The notes: generated by a model from the letters alone, not told the origin. Counted from the stretch's first letter, positions 17,099-26,290 are shown. The stretch is 64,000 bases of DNA from an uncultured Sphingomonas sp. (GCF_936927845.1 NZ_CAKZHV010000003.1:1-64000); one strand, 5' to 3'. Made by a program: numbers and translations.

Positions 17099-17491
17099 AT
17101 GAGCGTCGACGCCAACCAGCCTTATGACGACAACAACATCTTCGCGCGGCTGCTGCGCGGCGAGATCCCGTCGTCGCGCGTGTACGAGGATGAGCACGCG
17201 ATTGTCTTCCGCGACATCGCACCCTGGGCGCCGACCCATCTGCTCGCGGTGCCGCGTGGCGCTTACGTCAGTTGGGACGATTTCAGCGAGCGCGCGTCGG
17301 ACGCGGAGATCGCCGGCTTCACCCGCGCGATCGGCCGCGCGGCGCGCGACGCCGGGCTGGTCGCAGGCGGCTACCGCTTGATCGCCAACATCGGACAGGA
17401 TGCCCATGCCGAGGTGCCTCACCTGCACGTCCACATTCTCGCTGGTCGGTCGCTCGGACCGATGCTGGTCGAGAACGACAGCCGGCGCTAG
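17099..17491 (+). CDS. HIT family nucleotide-binding hydrolase
   Basis: 130 residues of the histidine triad superfamily (HINT type). The motif HLHVHI (108-113) carries the triad; FRDIAPWAPTHLLAVPR is the conserved nucleotide-binding strand. Such proteins hydrolyse AMP- or phosphoramidate-linked nucleotides. It follows hisE after 17 bp with AAAAGGAG before the ATG, a frequent linkage in alphaproteobacteria. Confidence 0.92.
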   Translation: MSVDANQPYDDNNIFARLLRGEIPSSRVYEDEHAIVFRDIAPWAPTHLLAVPRGAYVSWDDFSERASDAEIAGFTRAIGRAARDAGLVAGGYRLIANIGQDAHAEVPHLHVHILAGRSLGPMLVENDSRR

Positions 17492-17529
17492 AACAGCGCA
17501 CACTTGTCACCGCGGGAGAGGTCGCTAGG

Positions 17530-17557
17530 CTCCCCGCTTTCGCATTCCCGCGGGGAG
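17530..17557 (+). promoter_or_regulatory. Hairpin covering the permease Shine-Dalgarno region
   Basis: Inverted repeat CTCCCCGC / GCGGGGAG with a 12-nt spacer, immediately before the permease ATG at 17572. The distal arm contains GGGGAG, which is part of the only good ribosome-binding candidate, so folding could limit initiation. It may equally be a weak terminator for the his operon. Confidence 0.4.
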
Positions 17558-17571
17558 GGGATATTTCTTTC

Positions 17572-19125
17572 ATGTTCTTCGAACGCATTAAACCCTTGGA
17601 CGCCATTCTGGCGACCGCGGAGGAGAAATCGCTCCACCGCTCGCTCGGCTGGTTCCAGCTGATGCTGTTCGGCATCGGGTGCGTCATCGGTGGCGGCATC
17701 TTCGTGCTGACGGCAGTGGGCGCGCAGAAGGCCGGACCCGGTCTGATGCTCGCCTTCGCGATCGCGGGCGCGATCTGTATCGTCGCGGCGTTGTGCTATG
17801 CCGAGATCGCGGCGATGATCCCGGTCGCGGGCAGCGCCTACACATACAGCTATACGACGATCGGCGAGACGGTTGCCTGGACGGTCGGCTGGGCGCTGAT
17901 CCTCGAATACGCGGTCGCGGCGAGCGCGGTGGCGGTCAGCTGGTCGGGCTATTTTAACGGCACGATCCTGCAGCAATTCCTCGGCATTCATCTGCCCGCC
18001 TGGGCAAGCGCGGGACCGCTCGCACTCGGCGGCGCGCCGGGTGGCCTCGTCAACCTGCCCGCGGTGTTCATCTCGCTGCTGATGACGTGGCTGCTGATGG
18101 TCGGCACGTCGGAGAGCGCGAAGGTCAACGCGATCCTGGTCGCCATCAAGGTCGTGGCGCTGCTGATCTTCTGCACGCTGACGCTGCCGAAGATCGATAC
18201 CGCCAATTACAGCCCCTTCCTGCCCGCGGGCGTGTTCGGTGGGCTCGGCACCGGCGTCGGGGCGGTCGGCGCGGCGGCGACGATCTTCTTCGCCTATGTC
18301 GGCTTCGACGCGGTCTCGACCGCAGCGGAGGAGACCAAGAACCCGCAGCGCAACGTGCCGATCGGGCTGATCGGATCGCTGCTGATCTGCACCGTCTTCT
18401 ATATCGTCGTGTCGGCGGGCGCGATCGGTGCGATCGGCGGCCAGCCGGTGATGAACGCGCTGACCGGCATGCCGCTCGAAGCCGGCTCGCCCGAGCTCGC
18501 GCGCCAGTGCGCGCTGCCGCAATATCGCGACGCGCTCGTCTGCTCGAACGAGGCGCTGGCGCACGTGCTGCGCGTGATCGGCTTCGGCAAGATCGGCAAC
18601 CTGCTCGGCATCGCGGCGAACATCGCTTTGCCTTCGGTCATCCTGATCCTGCTGTTCGGCCAGACGCGCATCTTCTTCGTGATGAGCCGCGACGGATTGC
18701 TGCCCGAGGCGCTGAGCCGCGTTCACCCGAAGTGGAAGACGCCGCACATCGTGACGGCGCTGACGGGCATCGCGGTCGCGATCGCCGCCGCGTTCCTGCC
18801 GGTGGGGCAGCTCGCCGACTGGGCCAATGCGGGTACGCTCTATGCATTCATGATGGTCGCGATCAACGTCATGCTGCTGCGACGCCAGCAACCGAACGCG
18901 AAGCGCTCGTTCCGCACGCCTGCCTTGTGGCTGGTCGGGCCGCTAACGATCGCGGGGTGCATTTTCCTGTTCATCAACCTGCCGTGGCAGGCGATGCTGG
19001 TGTTCTTCGTCTGGGGCGCGATCGGCTTGGTCGTCTATTACGCCTACAGCCGCAAGACGAGCCACCTGGGTCGCGGCGTGGTCGTCAACCCCGACCTGGA
19101 CGGTGACCTGACCGGCGTCCACTGA
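17572..19125 (+). CDS. APC-family amino-acid permease (cationic type)
   Basis: 517 residues with 12 or more hydrophobic helices in the inner membrane. The N-terminal FGIGCVIGGGIFVLTA and the AEIAAMIPVAGSAYTY segment are characteristic of the CAT-like branch of the APC superfamily, and EETKNPQRNVP is the conserved cytoplasmic loop. Known members take up cationic or other amino acids; the substrate cannot be read. An insertion with two Cys (ARQCALPQYRDALVC) lies in one loop. A paralogue of similar design is at 60809-62218. Confidence 0.9.
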   Translation: MFFERIKPLDAILATAEEKSLHRSLGWFQLMLFGIGCVIGGGIFVLTAVGAQKAGPGLMLAFAIAGAICIVAALCYAEIAAMIPVAGSAYTYSYTTIGETVAWTVGWALILEYAVAASAVAVSWSGYFNGTILQQFLGIHLPAWASAGPLALGGAPGGLVNLPAVFISLLMTWLLMVGTSESAKVNAILVAIKVVALLIFCTLTLPKIDTANYSPFLPAGVFGGLGTGVGAVGAAATIFFAYVGFDAVSTAAEETKNPQRNVPIGLIGSLLICTVFYIVVSAGAIGAIGGQPVMNALTGMPLEAGSPELARQCALPQYRDALVCSNEALAHVLRVIGFGKIGNLLGIAANIALPSVILILLFGQTRIFFVMSRDGLLPEALSRVHPKWKTPHIVTALTGIAVAIAAAFLPVGQLADWANAGTLYAFMMVAINVMLLRRQQPNAKRSFRTPALWLVGPLTIAGCIFLFINLPWQAMLVFFVWGAIGLVVYYAYSRKTSHLGRGVVVNPDLDGDLTGVH

Positions 19126-19152
19126 TCGGTTCGTCCGCGAGGGCGGAAAGTG

Positions 19153-19185
19153 AAAGGGCCGGGGGAGCGATCCCCCGGCCCTTTT
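19153..19185 (+). terminator. Strong intrinsic terminator
   Basis: Perfect 14-bp stem (AAAGGGCCGGGGGA with its complement) closed by a GCGA tetraloop and followed by a run of T. It ends the permease transcript; with A residues on the other side it can also serve the convergent mscL gene. Confidence 0.92.
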
Positions 19186-19206
19186 CATGTCGGGCGAGCG
19201 GCGCTG

Positions 19207-19671
19207 TTACGCGGTTGGCGGCGCCCCACGCGATTTCAGCGCATCGCGAATCTCACGCAGCAGCACGATCTCTGCCGGATCGGCGGCGGGTTCGGCCTGT
19301 CCGCTGGCCTTTTCATGTTCCAACCGCGCGATCAGCCGGTTCACGCTGCGCATCATCAGGAACACGATGAACGCCAGGATGATGAAGTTGATCACGACCG
19401 TGACGAACTCGCCGTACCCGAACAGCGGCACCCCTGCGGCCTTCAACTGCGCGTAGCTGTCGAGCGACCCCTTGTAGGTCGCCGGCACGGGGCCGAGCCG
19501 CACGAAATAGCTCGAAAAGTCGAACCCGCCGAAGATGGCGCCCACCACCGGCATAATGATGTCGTCGGTCAGCGACTTGGTGATCGTCGCGAACGCACCA
19601 CCGATGATGACGCCGACCGCGAGGTCGAGCACGTTGCCGCGCGCGATGAAGGTACGGAAATCCTTGAGCAT
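19207..19671 (-). CDS. mscL: Large-conductance mechanosensitive channel
   Basis: 154 residues from the ATG at 19671. It is a pentameric inner-membrane valve that releases solutes on hypo-osmotic shock. The N-terminal FRTFIARGNVLDLAVGVIIGGAF (amphipathic helix plus first membrane helix) and the second helix VTVVINFIILAFIVF are clear, as is the C-terminal cytoplasmic helix ending LREIRDAL. The frame is open upstream to 19878, but family members start at MLKDF. It is divergent from the lemA-like gene. Confidence 0.96.
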   Translation of the reverse strand: MLKDFRTFIARGNVLDLAVGVIIGGAFATITKSLTDDIIMPVVGAIFGGFDFSSYFVRLGPVPATYKGSLDSYAQLKAAGVPLFGYGEFVTVVINFIILAFIVFLMMRSVNRLIARLEHEKASGQAEPAADPAEIVLLREIRDALKSRGAPPTA

Positions 19672-19786
19672 GGCACTGTCACTCCCTTTGCTGACAGATA
19701 CGTCGCAGCCGCCATCGTTCCCCTCTTCGCGTCGGCGATCAAGTGTCCTATATGCGTGACACAGACTGTGTGGAGACCGTTCGACG

Positions 19787-20374
19787 ATGACCAACCGTGC
19801 CGTTGCCGCTGCGCTGATGGCGCTTCCGCTCGCCGCGTGCGGGCTCAACAGCGTGCCCACCGCGGAGGAAACCGCCAAGGCGCGCTGGGCCGACGTGCAG
19901 AACGAGTATCAGCGCCGTGCCGACCTGATCCCCAACCTGGTCGCAACTGTGAAGGGCTATGCCAAGCAGGAATCGGACGTGCTGACCCGCGTGACCGAAG
20001 CGCGCGCCAACGCAGGCCGCATCCAGTTGTCGGGTGACGATCTGAAAGACCCCGCCAAGGTGCAGCAATATGCCAACGCGCAGAACGGTTTGAGCGCCGC
20101 CTTGACGCAACTACGCCCGTTGCAGGAGGCCTATCCCGATCTCAAGAGCAACGCCAACTTCATGGCGCTGCAGTCGCAGCTTGAGGGGACGGAGAACCGC
20201 ATCACGATCGCTCGGCGCGACTACAACGGCGCGGTGCAGGATTACAACACGCGCATCCGCACCTTCCCCGACGCGGTCGGCGCCAAGATCTTCTATGGCG
20301 CGAAGCCGATGGTGCCGTTCCAGGCGACGACGCCGAATGCGCAGACCGCACCGACGGTGAACTTCGGGGCCTGA
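19787..20374 (+). CDS. LemA family lipoprotein
   Basis: 195 residues with a lipoprotein signal peptide ending in LAAC (Cys18 would be lipidated). The mature part is the LemA helical bundle: NEYQRRADLIPNLVATVKGYA and LQSQLEGTENRITIARRDYN are diagnostic, and RTFPDAVGAKIF is near the end. Function of LemA proteins is poorly understood. It is the first gene of a run with two TPM-domain proteins and a Nudix hydrolase, a common bacterial arrangement for LemA and TPM. Confidence 0.92.
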   Translation: MTNRAVAAALMALPLAACGLNSVPTAEETAKARWADVQNEYQRRADLIPNLVATVKGYAKQESDVLTRVTEARANAGRIQLSGDDLKDPAKVQQYANAQNGLSAALTQLRPLQEAYPDLKSNANFMALQSQLEGTENRITIARRDYNGAVQDYNTRIRTFPDAVGAKIFYGAKPMVPFQATTPNAQTAPTVNFGA

Positions 20375-20417
20375 GTTGATTGCCCCCGCGCCGAGCCCGG
20401 TGACACAGCCTCGCTTG

Positions 20418-21299
20418 ATGCCCCGTCAGGTGACGCGGTTGGTGCGCACGATCCTCGCGCTGCTGCTGGTCGCGTTCGCGCTGCCGGTCGCGGCGCAGAC
20501 GTTCCCCAAGCTGACCGGGCGCGTCGTCGACGACGCGCACCTGCTCTCGCCCGAGCAGGTGCAGCAGCTGACGCAGTTGAGCGCCTCGGTCGAACAGGCG
20601 TCGACGCGGCAGCTGGTGATCGCGACGATCCCCGACCTGCAGGGCTATTCGATCGAGGATTACGGCTATCGGCTCGGTCGCGCCTGGGGGTTGGGGCAGA
20701 AGGACGCAAATAACGGCGTCCTCCTGCTGGTCGCGCCGAACGCGCGCAAGGTCAGGATCGAGGTCGGCTACGGGCTCGAGCCGATCGTAACCGACGCGTT
20801 ATCGAGCGTGATCATCAACCAGACGATCCTGCCACGTTTCCGCGACGGCGACATGGCGGGTGGCATCGTCGCGGGCGCGAACGCGATCGCCGAGCAGTTG
20901 AAGCTGCCGCTGGAAGCCGCGGAGCAGCGCGCCAAGGCCGCTGGTGCCAAGCGCGCCAACGCGGGCGGCGAACAGCGCGGCGGGTTGATCGCGGGCTTCT
21001 GGATCATGGTGGTGCTGTTCTTCATCGTGCCACTGATCTTCCGGCGCGCGGGCGGGCGGCGTTTCCGCGACGACGATGACGACGACGACCGCGGCAGCGG
21101 TGGCGGGGGCGGTGGCGGTGGTCGGCGCCGTCGCGGCCTTGCACCGCCGGTGGTGATCTGGGGACCGGGCTTCGGCAGTGGCGGCGGCTGGGGTGGCGGC
21201 AGCAGCGGCGGCGGCTTCGGTGGCTTTGGCGGCGGTGGCGGCGGGTTCTCGGGCGGCGGCGGGTCGTTCGGCGGCGGCGGCGCGAGCGGGAGCTGGTGA
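20418..21299 (+). CDS. TPM-domain (YgcG-like) membrane protein with Gly-rich tail
   Basis: About 293 residues from ATG 20418; a TTG at 20376 is in frame and adjoins the lemA stop. A signal peptide (LALLLVAFALPVAAQ) is followed by the TPM domain with GRVVDDAHLLS and NNGVLLLVAPNARKVRIEVG. One membrane helix (about 210-230) precedes an Asp run and a glycine/serine-rich low-complexity tail that ends FGGGGASGSW. The domain faces the periplasm. Paired with LemA upstream and a second TPM protein overlapping downstream (ATGA). Confidence 0.88.
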   Translation: MPRQVTRLVRTILALLLVAFALPVAAQTFPKLTGRVVDDAHLLSPEQVQQLTQLSASVEQASTRQLVIATIPDLQGYSIEDYGYRLGRAWGLGQKDANNGVLLLVAPNARKVRIEVGYGLEPIVTDALSSVIINQTILPRFRDGDMAGGIVAGANAIAEQLKLPLEAAEQRAKAAGAKRANAGGEQRGGLIAGFWIMVVLFFIVPLIFRRAGGRRFRDDDDDDDRGSGGGGGGGGRRRRGLAPPVVIWGPGFGSGGGWGGGSSGGGFGGFGGGGGGFSGGGGSFGGGGASGSW

Positions 21300-21973
21300 T
21301 GGTGATGGTGCAGGCAACCCTCTCCCCGGCCGAGCACGCCGCGATCGCCGCGGCCGTCACCGCGGCGGAGACGACCACCGACGGCGAGATCGTGACGATC
21401 GTCGCGCGCCAGTCGGACGCGTACCACGACGTCGCGCTTCATTACGCGGTGGCGGCGATGCTGGCGGTGACTGCGCTTGGCGCCATCCGGCCCGGCTGGC
21501 TCACCCCGTTCGACAATGGCTGGGAACATGAGGCGAGCCTCGCCGAAACGCTGTTCGCGCTGCTGATCGCGCAGACGATCGCGTTTCTGGCCGTGCGCCT
21601 GCTGCTCGCGTGGCGCCCGCTGCTCCTCGCCCTCACACCCGCAGCGACCAAGGCGCGCCGCGTGCGTCGCCGCGCGCTCGACGCCTTCCGCGTCGGCACC
21701 GAGCGGCGCACCGCGGGGCACGAGGGCGTGCTGCTCTACCTCTCGCTCGACGAGCATCGCGCCGAGATCGTCGCCGACGCGGCCGTCCACGCGCAGGTCG
21801 CGCCCGAGCGCTGGGGTCAGGCGATGGCGACGCTGGTGGCGGCGATCCGCGAGGGCCGGACCGCCGATGGCCTGATCGGTGCCGTGGCGGCGATCGGCGC
21901 GGTGCTGACGCAGGTTCTGCCAAAAACCCTCGACAATCCCAACGAACTGCCTGACCGGGTGATCGAACTATGA
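21296..21973 (+). CDS. Second TPM-domain membrane protein
   Basis: 225 residues starting in the ATGA overlap with the previous gene. The N-terminal part (LSPAEHAAIAAAVTAAETTTDGEIV) and the C-terminal LYLSLDEHRAEIVAD resemble a TPM domain interrupted by two membrane helices (about 47-66 and 85-108), as in YgcG-linked partner proteins. It likely works with the upstream YgcG-like protein and LemA in the envelope; mechanism unknown. Its stop overlaps the Nudix gene start. Confidence 0.78.
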   Translation: MMVMVQATLSPAEHAAIAAAVTAAETTTDGEIVTIVARQSDAYHDVALHYAVAAMLAVTALGAIRPGWLTPFDNGWEHEASLAETLFALLIAQTIAFLAVRLLLAWRPLLLALTPAATKARRVRRRALDAFRVGTERRTAGHEGVLLYLSLDEHRAEIVADAAVHAQVAPERWGQAMATLVAAIREGRTADGLIGAVAAIGAVLTQVLPKTLDNPNELPDRVIEL

Positions 21974-22515
21974 CCGTCGAGGATGCCGATGCGCCCGTCG
22001 AGGTGATGTGGGAAGGCCGCTTCATCCGCGCGGTGCGCCGAGGGCGGTGGGAATATGTCGGCCGCCGCGGCGGAATTGAGGCGGCGGTGATCTACGCCGA
22101 GACGTCCGCGGGCGAGGTGATCCTGGTCGAGCAATATCGCGTCCCGCTCGGCCGCCGCAGCCTCGAATTGCCCGCGGGGCTCGTCGGCGATGACCCGAAA
22201 CACGCGGGGACTGACGGCGAAGGCGTGGCAAGCGCCGCCGCGCGCGAGCTGGAGGAGGAAACCGGCTACCGCGCCGGTCGCATCGAGGAAGTCGGCTTCT
22301 TCTACGCCTCGCCCGGCATGACCAGCGAAGGGTTTACGCTGGTGCGCGCGCACGATGTCGAAAAGGTCGGTGACGGCGGCGGCGACGCGCAGGAAAATAT
22401 CGAGGTCATCCTCGTCCCCCGCGCCGACCTCCCCGCCTTTGTCGCCGCAAAGCGCGCCGCGGGCGTCGCGATCGACGTCAAGATGCTGCTGCTGCTCGCC
22501 GACGCGCTACTGTAG
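21970..22515 (+). CDS. Nudix hydrolase (ADP-ribose pyrophosphatase-like)
   Basis: 181 residues. The Nudix box is GLVGDD... followed by AARELEEETGYRAG, supplying the catalytic REx2EExG core; the loop between the leading Gly and the REx2EE part carries about 15 extra residues (KHAGTDGEG). VILVEQYRVPLGRRSLELPAG is typical of ADP-ribose and nucleotide-sugar pyrophosphatases. Cytoplasmic. Start overlaps the TPM gene (ATGA), last gene of the LemA operon. Confidence 0.88.
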   Translation: MTVEDADAPVEVMWEGRFIRAVRRGRWEYVGRRGGIEAAVIYAETSAGEVILVEQYRVPLGRRSLELPAGLVGDDPKHAGTDGEGVASAAARELEEETGYRAGRIEEVGFFYASPGMTSEGFTLVRAHDVEKVGDGGGDAQENIEVILVPRADLPAFVAAKRAAGVAIDVKMLLLLADALL

Positions 22516-22530
22516 CGCCGCCTTGCGGCC

Positions 22531-22812
22531 TTACCGGAAGTTGTCGGCGTAGCTCTGTAGCTTGAGCTTCCTGGTCGGCGTCGGGATTACCGTGTAAGCG
22601 ATGCCCTGTTCCTCGGCATAGGCGACCGCCGCGTCGCAGGTCGGGAAGCTCAACTTGATCTGGTCGCGTACGTCGCCGCTGCCGGCCCAGCCGGTCAGCG
22701 GATCGGCATGCTTGGGCTCAACCGGCTCGAACTCGAGCATCCAATGGTCGGTCGCGAAACGGCCCGACTGCATGGCGTTCTTCGGGCGCTGATAGATGCG
22801 GGCGGTGGGCAT
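22531..22812 (-). CDS. NDUFS4-like complex I accessory protein
   Basis: 93 residues of the ETC complex I subunit conserved-region family, the bacterial homologue of mitochondrial NDUFS4, an accessory subunit of NADH:quinone oxidoreductase found in alphaproteobacteria. ARIYQRPKNAMQSG, W-LEFEP and PLTGWAGSGD-x-Q-x2-L-F are the recognisable blocks. Soluble, peripheral to the membrane complex. Last gene of the kinase-hrpB-NDUFS4 run; its stop is 15 bp from the convergent Nudix stop, with a short GCCGC-CTT-GCGGC hairpin between. Confidence 0.9.
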   Translation of the reverse strand: MPTARIYQRPKNAMQSGRFATDHWMLEFEPVEPKHADPLTGWAGSGDVRDQIKLSFPTCDAAVAYAEEQGIAYTVIPTPTRKLKLQSYADNFR

Positions 22813-22854
22813 TGATCGTTCTCGGACTGGTCAGATGATCGTTGAACAGATGCT

Positions 22855-25281
22855 CTAGCGCGCGCCGGCGTTCCGCGCATCCGCCTTTTTGGTGCGCAGC
22901 GTGGGCGACGCGGCGGCAGGATCGTCGGGCCAGGGGTGTTTGGGATAGCGCCCACGCATCTCCTTCGCGACCGCCACCCACGATCCGCGCCAGAAACTTG
23001 GCAAATCGCGCGTCGTCTGGATTGGGCGACCCGCTGGCGAGGTGAGCGACAGGACGAGCGGCACGCGGGCCTCGCCGACGACCGGATGCTCGGCGAGTCC
23101 GAACAGCGACTGAACGCGCAAGGTCACGGTCGGTCCGGCTTCGGCCGCATAATCGATCGCGTGGGTGCTGCCCGCGGGCGTGGTGAAGTCGGCAGGCGCG
23201 AGCCGGTCGATCTGCCGCATCGCGTCCCAGCCGATCAGGGTGCGCAAGCCGTCGGCGAGCGCGCCGGGCGGGATCGCGTCGAGCCGGCGGCGACCAGCGA
23301 CCAATGCGGGGAGCCACTCGTCGAGGCGTTCGATCAGCGTCGCATCGTCGAGCGCCACGCCGGCGAAGGCGGCGCGCTGGCGCAGCGCGGTCGCGCCCTC
23401 CCCCCATGGCAGCAGCGCGACGCCATGGGTGCGGACGCCCTCGACCAGTGCGTCCGCGATGACCTGCGGATCGGCACGCGTGTCCGGCCCCGACGACAGC
23501 CGGATCGCGCCGAGCCGCCGCTCGCGCATCGGCTGCACGCCGCCGGTTGCGGGGTCGAACGTGGCGGTGTGCGCCGTCTCGATCCGGTCGGCGAACAGCG
23601 TCTCGACCTCGGCGAACGTCAGCGGCGCGGCGGAGAGGATGCGCGCGCCCGCGGCCGACCCCTGCGTCTCCGCCACCGCGAGCCATTCGGCGCGTGCGAG
23701 CGAGGCGGTCGCATCGAGCCGGAACCCGCGCCCGCCGACCGAGGCCCAGCGCTCGCCGCTCGCGTCGCGGCGGCGCGAGACGCGGTCGGGAAAGCCGAGC
23801 GCGAGGGTCGCTCCGATGCTGGCCTCGCCCTGGCTACGCCCCGCTGACGACGCCCAGCGCGCGGCGAGTTTGCGCGCTCCGTCCGCCTTTGTCCCACGCT
23901 CGCCGCGCCAGCGCCGCAGCCGCACCTCCAGATCGGCGTCGGGGCCGCCGAGCCCGCGCTCCTGCAGCAGCACCGCGATGTCGGCGGCGAGGCGCTTGTC
24001 GGGCGCGGCGAGCAGCATGTGCGCGAGCCGCGGTGCCATCGGCATCGCCGCGATCTGCCGTCCGTGCGGCGTCGGTCGTCCGTCAGCATCAAGCGCGCCG
24101 AGCGCTTTTAGCCGCGCACGCGCCTCCTGGATCGCGGCCTCGGGTGGCGGGTCGATCCAGCGCAGGTCGCGCGGATCGGCGACGCCCCAGATCGCGGTGG
24201 CGAGCAGTAGCGCCGACAGATCGGCCTCCAGGATCTCGGGGGGGTCGAAGCGCGGCATCCCCGCGGTCGCCGCTTCTTCCCATAAGCGGTACGCGACCCC
24301 CGATCCCTGCCGCGCCGCGCGACCGGCGCGCTGTGTCGCCGCGGCCTGGCTCTCGCGTTCGGTGACGAGCCGCGTCATTCCCGCCGCACGGTCGTAGCGC
24401 GGGCGGCGCGCGAGCCCGGAGTCGACCACGACACGAATGCCGTCGAGCGTCAGGCTAGTCTCCGCGATCGAGGTCGCGAGCACCAGCTTGCGCGCGCCAT
24501 CCGGCTCGGCGCGGATCGCGGCGCGCTGTGCCGCAGGGTCGAGGCTGCCATGCAGGCGGTGGAGCGTGACGCCGGGCAGATCGCCCAGAGCGGTCGCGGT
24601 CCGCTCGATCTCGGCGACACCAGGCAGGAAGGCAAGCACCCCGCCCTCCTCTTGCGCCAACGCCTGTCGGATCGCCCCGGCCATCGCCTGCTCGATCCGC
24701 ACCTCGGTCGCGCGGCCGAGGTGGCGCAGCGTCAACGGATAGCTGCGCCCCGCGCTCTCAACGACGGGCGCGTCGTCCATCAGCGCGGCGAAGCGCGCGC
24801 CGTCGAGCGTCGCCGACATCGCGACGACGCGCAGGTCGGGGCGCAACCCGGCTTGCGCATCGAGCGCGAGCGCGAGGCCGAAATCGCCGTCGAGGCTGCG
24901 CTCGTGTATCTCGTCGAACAGGATCGCCGACACGCCCGAGAGTTCGGGATCGGCCTGCAACCGCGCGGTCAGGATGCCCTCGGTCACGACCGTCACCCGC
25001 GTCGCCGCCGACCGCTTGCTGTCGAGCCGCGTCGCGTAGCCGAAGGTGCGCCCGACCGGCTCGTCCGCCAGCACCGCCATCCGCTCGGCCGCGGCGCGCG
25101 CTGCCAGACGACGGGGGGAAGTGACCAGCACCTCGCCGGTGCACCATGGCTCCGCCAGCAGCGCGGGCGCGACCGCCGTTGTCTTGCCCGCTCCCGGTGG
25201 TGCCACCAGCACCGCCGACGACCGCGCGCGCAACGCGGCGAGCAGATCGGGCAGAACGGCGTGGATCGGCAGCGCCGTCAC
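22855..25281 (-). CDS. hrpB: ATP-dependent helicase HrpB
   Basis: 808 residues from a GTG start. DEAH-box helicase: Walker A GAGKTT in APPGAGKTTA near residue 33, DEIH as motif II, SAT as motif III, and QRAGRAAR as motif VI, followed by helicase-associated and HrpB C-terminal domains (LPSFWRGSWVAVAKEMRGRYPKHPWPDD split across the end). The protein is soluble and its cellular role is poorly defined. It starts 13 bp after the end of the kinase gene, so the pair is co-transcribed. Confidence 0.95.
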   Translation of the reverse strand: MTALPIHAVLPDLLAALRARSSAVLVAPPGAGKTTAVAPALLAEPWCTGEVLVTSPRRLAARAAAERMAVLADEPVGRTFGYATRLDSKRSAATRVTVVTEGILTARLQADPELSGVSAILFDEIHERSLDGDFGLALALDAQAGLRPDLRVVAMSATLDGARFAALMDDAPVVESAGRSYPLTLRHLGRATEVRIEQAMAGAIRQALAQEEGGVLAFLPGVAEIERTATALGDLPGVTLHRLHGSLDPAAQRAAIRAEPDGARKLVLATSIAETSLTLDGIRVVVDSGLARRPRYDRAAGMTRLVTERESQAAATQRAGRAARQGSGVAYRLWEEAATAGMPRFDPPEILEADLSALLLATAIWGVADPRDLRWIDPPPEAAIQEARARLKALGALDADGRPTPHGRQIAAMPMAPRLAHMLLAAPDKRLAADIAVLLQERGLGGPDADLEVRLRRWRGERGTKADGARKLAARWASSAGRSQGEASIGATLALGFPDRVSRRRDASGERWASVGGRGFRLDATASLARAEWLAVAETQGSAAGARILSAAPLTFAEVETLFADRIETAHTATFDPATGGVQPMRERRLGAIRLSSGPDTRADPQVIADALVEGVRTHGVALLPWGEGATALRQRAAFAGVALDDATLIERLDEWLPALVAGRRRLDAIPPGALADGLRTLIGWDAMRQIDRLAPADFTTPAGSTHAIDYAAEAGPTVTLRVQSLFGLAEHPVVGEARVPLVLSLTSPAGRPIQTTRDLPSFWRGSWVAVAKEMRGRYPKHPWPDDPAAASPTLRTKKADARNAGAR

Positions 25282-25294
25282 GAGACTTGTCCGG

Positions 25295-26290
25295 TCAGAG
25301 CGCCTGCCGCGCGAGTTCCTTCAGGTCGGCGATTGGGCGCGCGCCGAAATGGCTGATGACCTCGGCCGCGCATACCGCGCCGAGCGTCAGCGACTGTTCC
25401 AGCGTCTTGCCCCGCGCCTGACCGTGGAGGAACCCGGCGGCAAACAGGTCGCCCGCACCGGTGGTGTCGACCACCGCCTCGATCGGCTGCGCGGGCACCG
25501 TCACGCGCTCGGTCCCCGCCTGCGCCAGCGCGCCGCGCTCGCTCAGCGTCACGACCACCAGCGGCACCTTGCCCGACACGGCGGCGATCGCCGAATCCAC
25601 GTCCGCCGCCTGCGTCAGAAACACGATCTCCGCCTCGTTGGCGAACAGCACATCGATCAGCCCCTGGTCGATCAGCTCCTGGAACGCGGCGCGGTGGCGA
25701 TCGATCACGAACTCCGCCGACAGCGTGAAGGCGACCTTGCGCCCGGCCTTGCGCGCGATGTCAATCGCGGCGCGCATCGCGGCGCGCGGCTCCTCCGGGT
25801 CCCACAGATACCCTTCGAGATACAGATAGCGCGCGTCCTCGATCAGCTTGGCGTCGATCGACTCGGCGGGCAGGTAGTGCGACGCGCCGAGGAAGGTGTT
25901 CATCGTGCGCTGCCCGTCGGGCGTCACGAAGATCAGGCAGCGCCCGGTGGTCGGCTGACCCGCACGCGCCGACACATCGAAGCGGATTCCGGCGGCGTGG
26001 ATGTCATGCGCGAACACCTCGCCCAGCTGATCGTCGGCGACCTGCCCGATGAAGGCGCATTCGCTGCCGAGTGCCGCCATTCCCGCAATCGTGTTCGCGG
26101 CCGAACCGCCTGACACTTCCTGCCCCGGCCCCATCTTGGCGTAGAGCGCGTCGGCTTCCTCGGGCGAGAACATCAGCGCCATCGCGCCCTTGGTCATGCC
26201 GTTCTCGGCGACGAAGCCGTCGGTCGCGGGCGAAAGGACGTCGACGATGGCATTGCCGATCGCGACCACGTCGTAACGGGGTTCGGTCAA
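25295..26290 (-). CDS. PfkB-family carbohydrate/adenosine kinase
   Basis: 331 residues from a TTG start preceded by GGAG. PfkB/ribokinase fold: N-terminal DVVAIGNAIVDVL, GGSAANTIAGMAALG and the catalytic signature DTTGAGDLFAAGFL, in which the Asp is the base. The sequence fits the adenosine-kinase-like group common in alphaproteobacteria, which would recycle adenosine to AMP. No sugar-catabolism genes flank it. First gene of the minus-strand operon with hrpB. Confidence 0.88.
   Translation of the reverse strand: MTEPRYDVVAIGNAIVDVLSPATDGFVAENGMTKGAMALMFSPEEADALYAKMGPGQEVSGGSAANTIAGMAALGSECAFIGQVADDQLGEVFAHDIHAAGIRFDVSARAGQPTTGRCLIFVTPDGQRTMNTFLGASHYLPAESIDAKLIEDARYLYLEGYLWDPEEPRAAMRAAIDIARKAGRKVAFTLSAEFVIDRHRAAFQELIDQGLIDVLFANEAEIVFLTQAADVDSAIAAVSGKVPLVVVTLSERGALAQAGTERVTVPAQPIEAVVDTTGAGDLFAAGFLHGQARGKTLEQSLTLGAVCAAEVISHFGARPIADLKELARQAL

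Noticed and set aside
20768..21790. Proline-rich minus-strand frame
   Set aside because: It is the complement of the glycine-rich tail of the TPM protein, hence the Pro runs.
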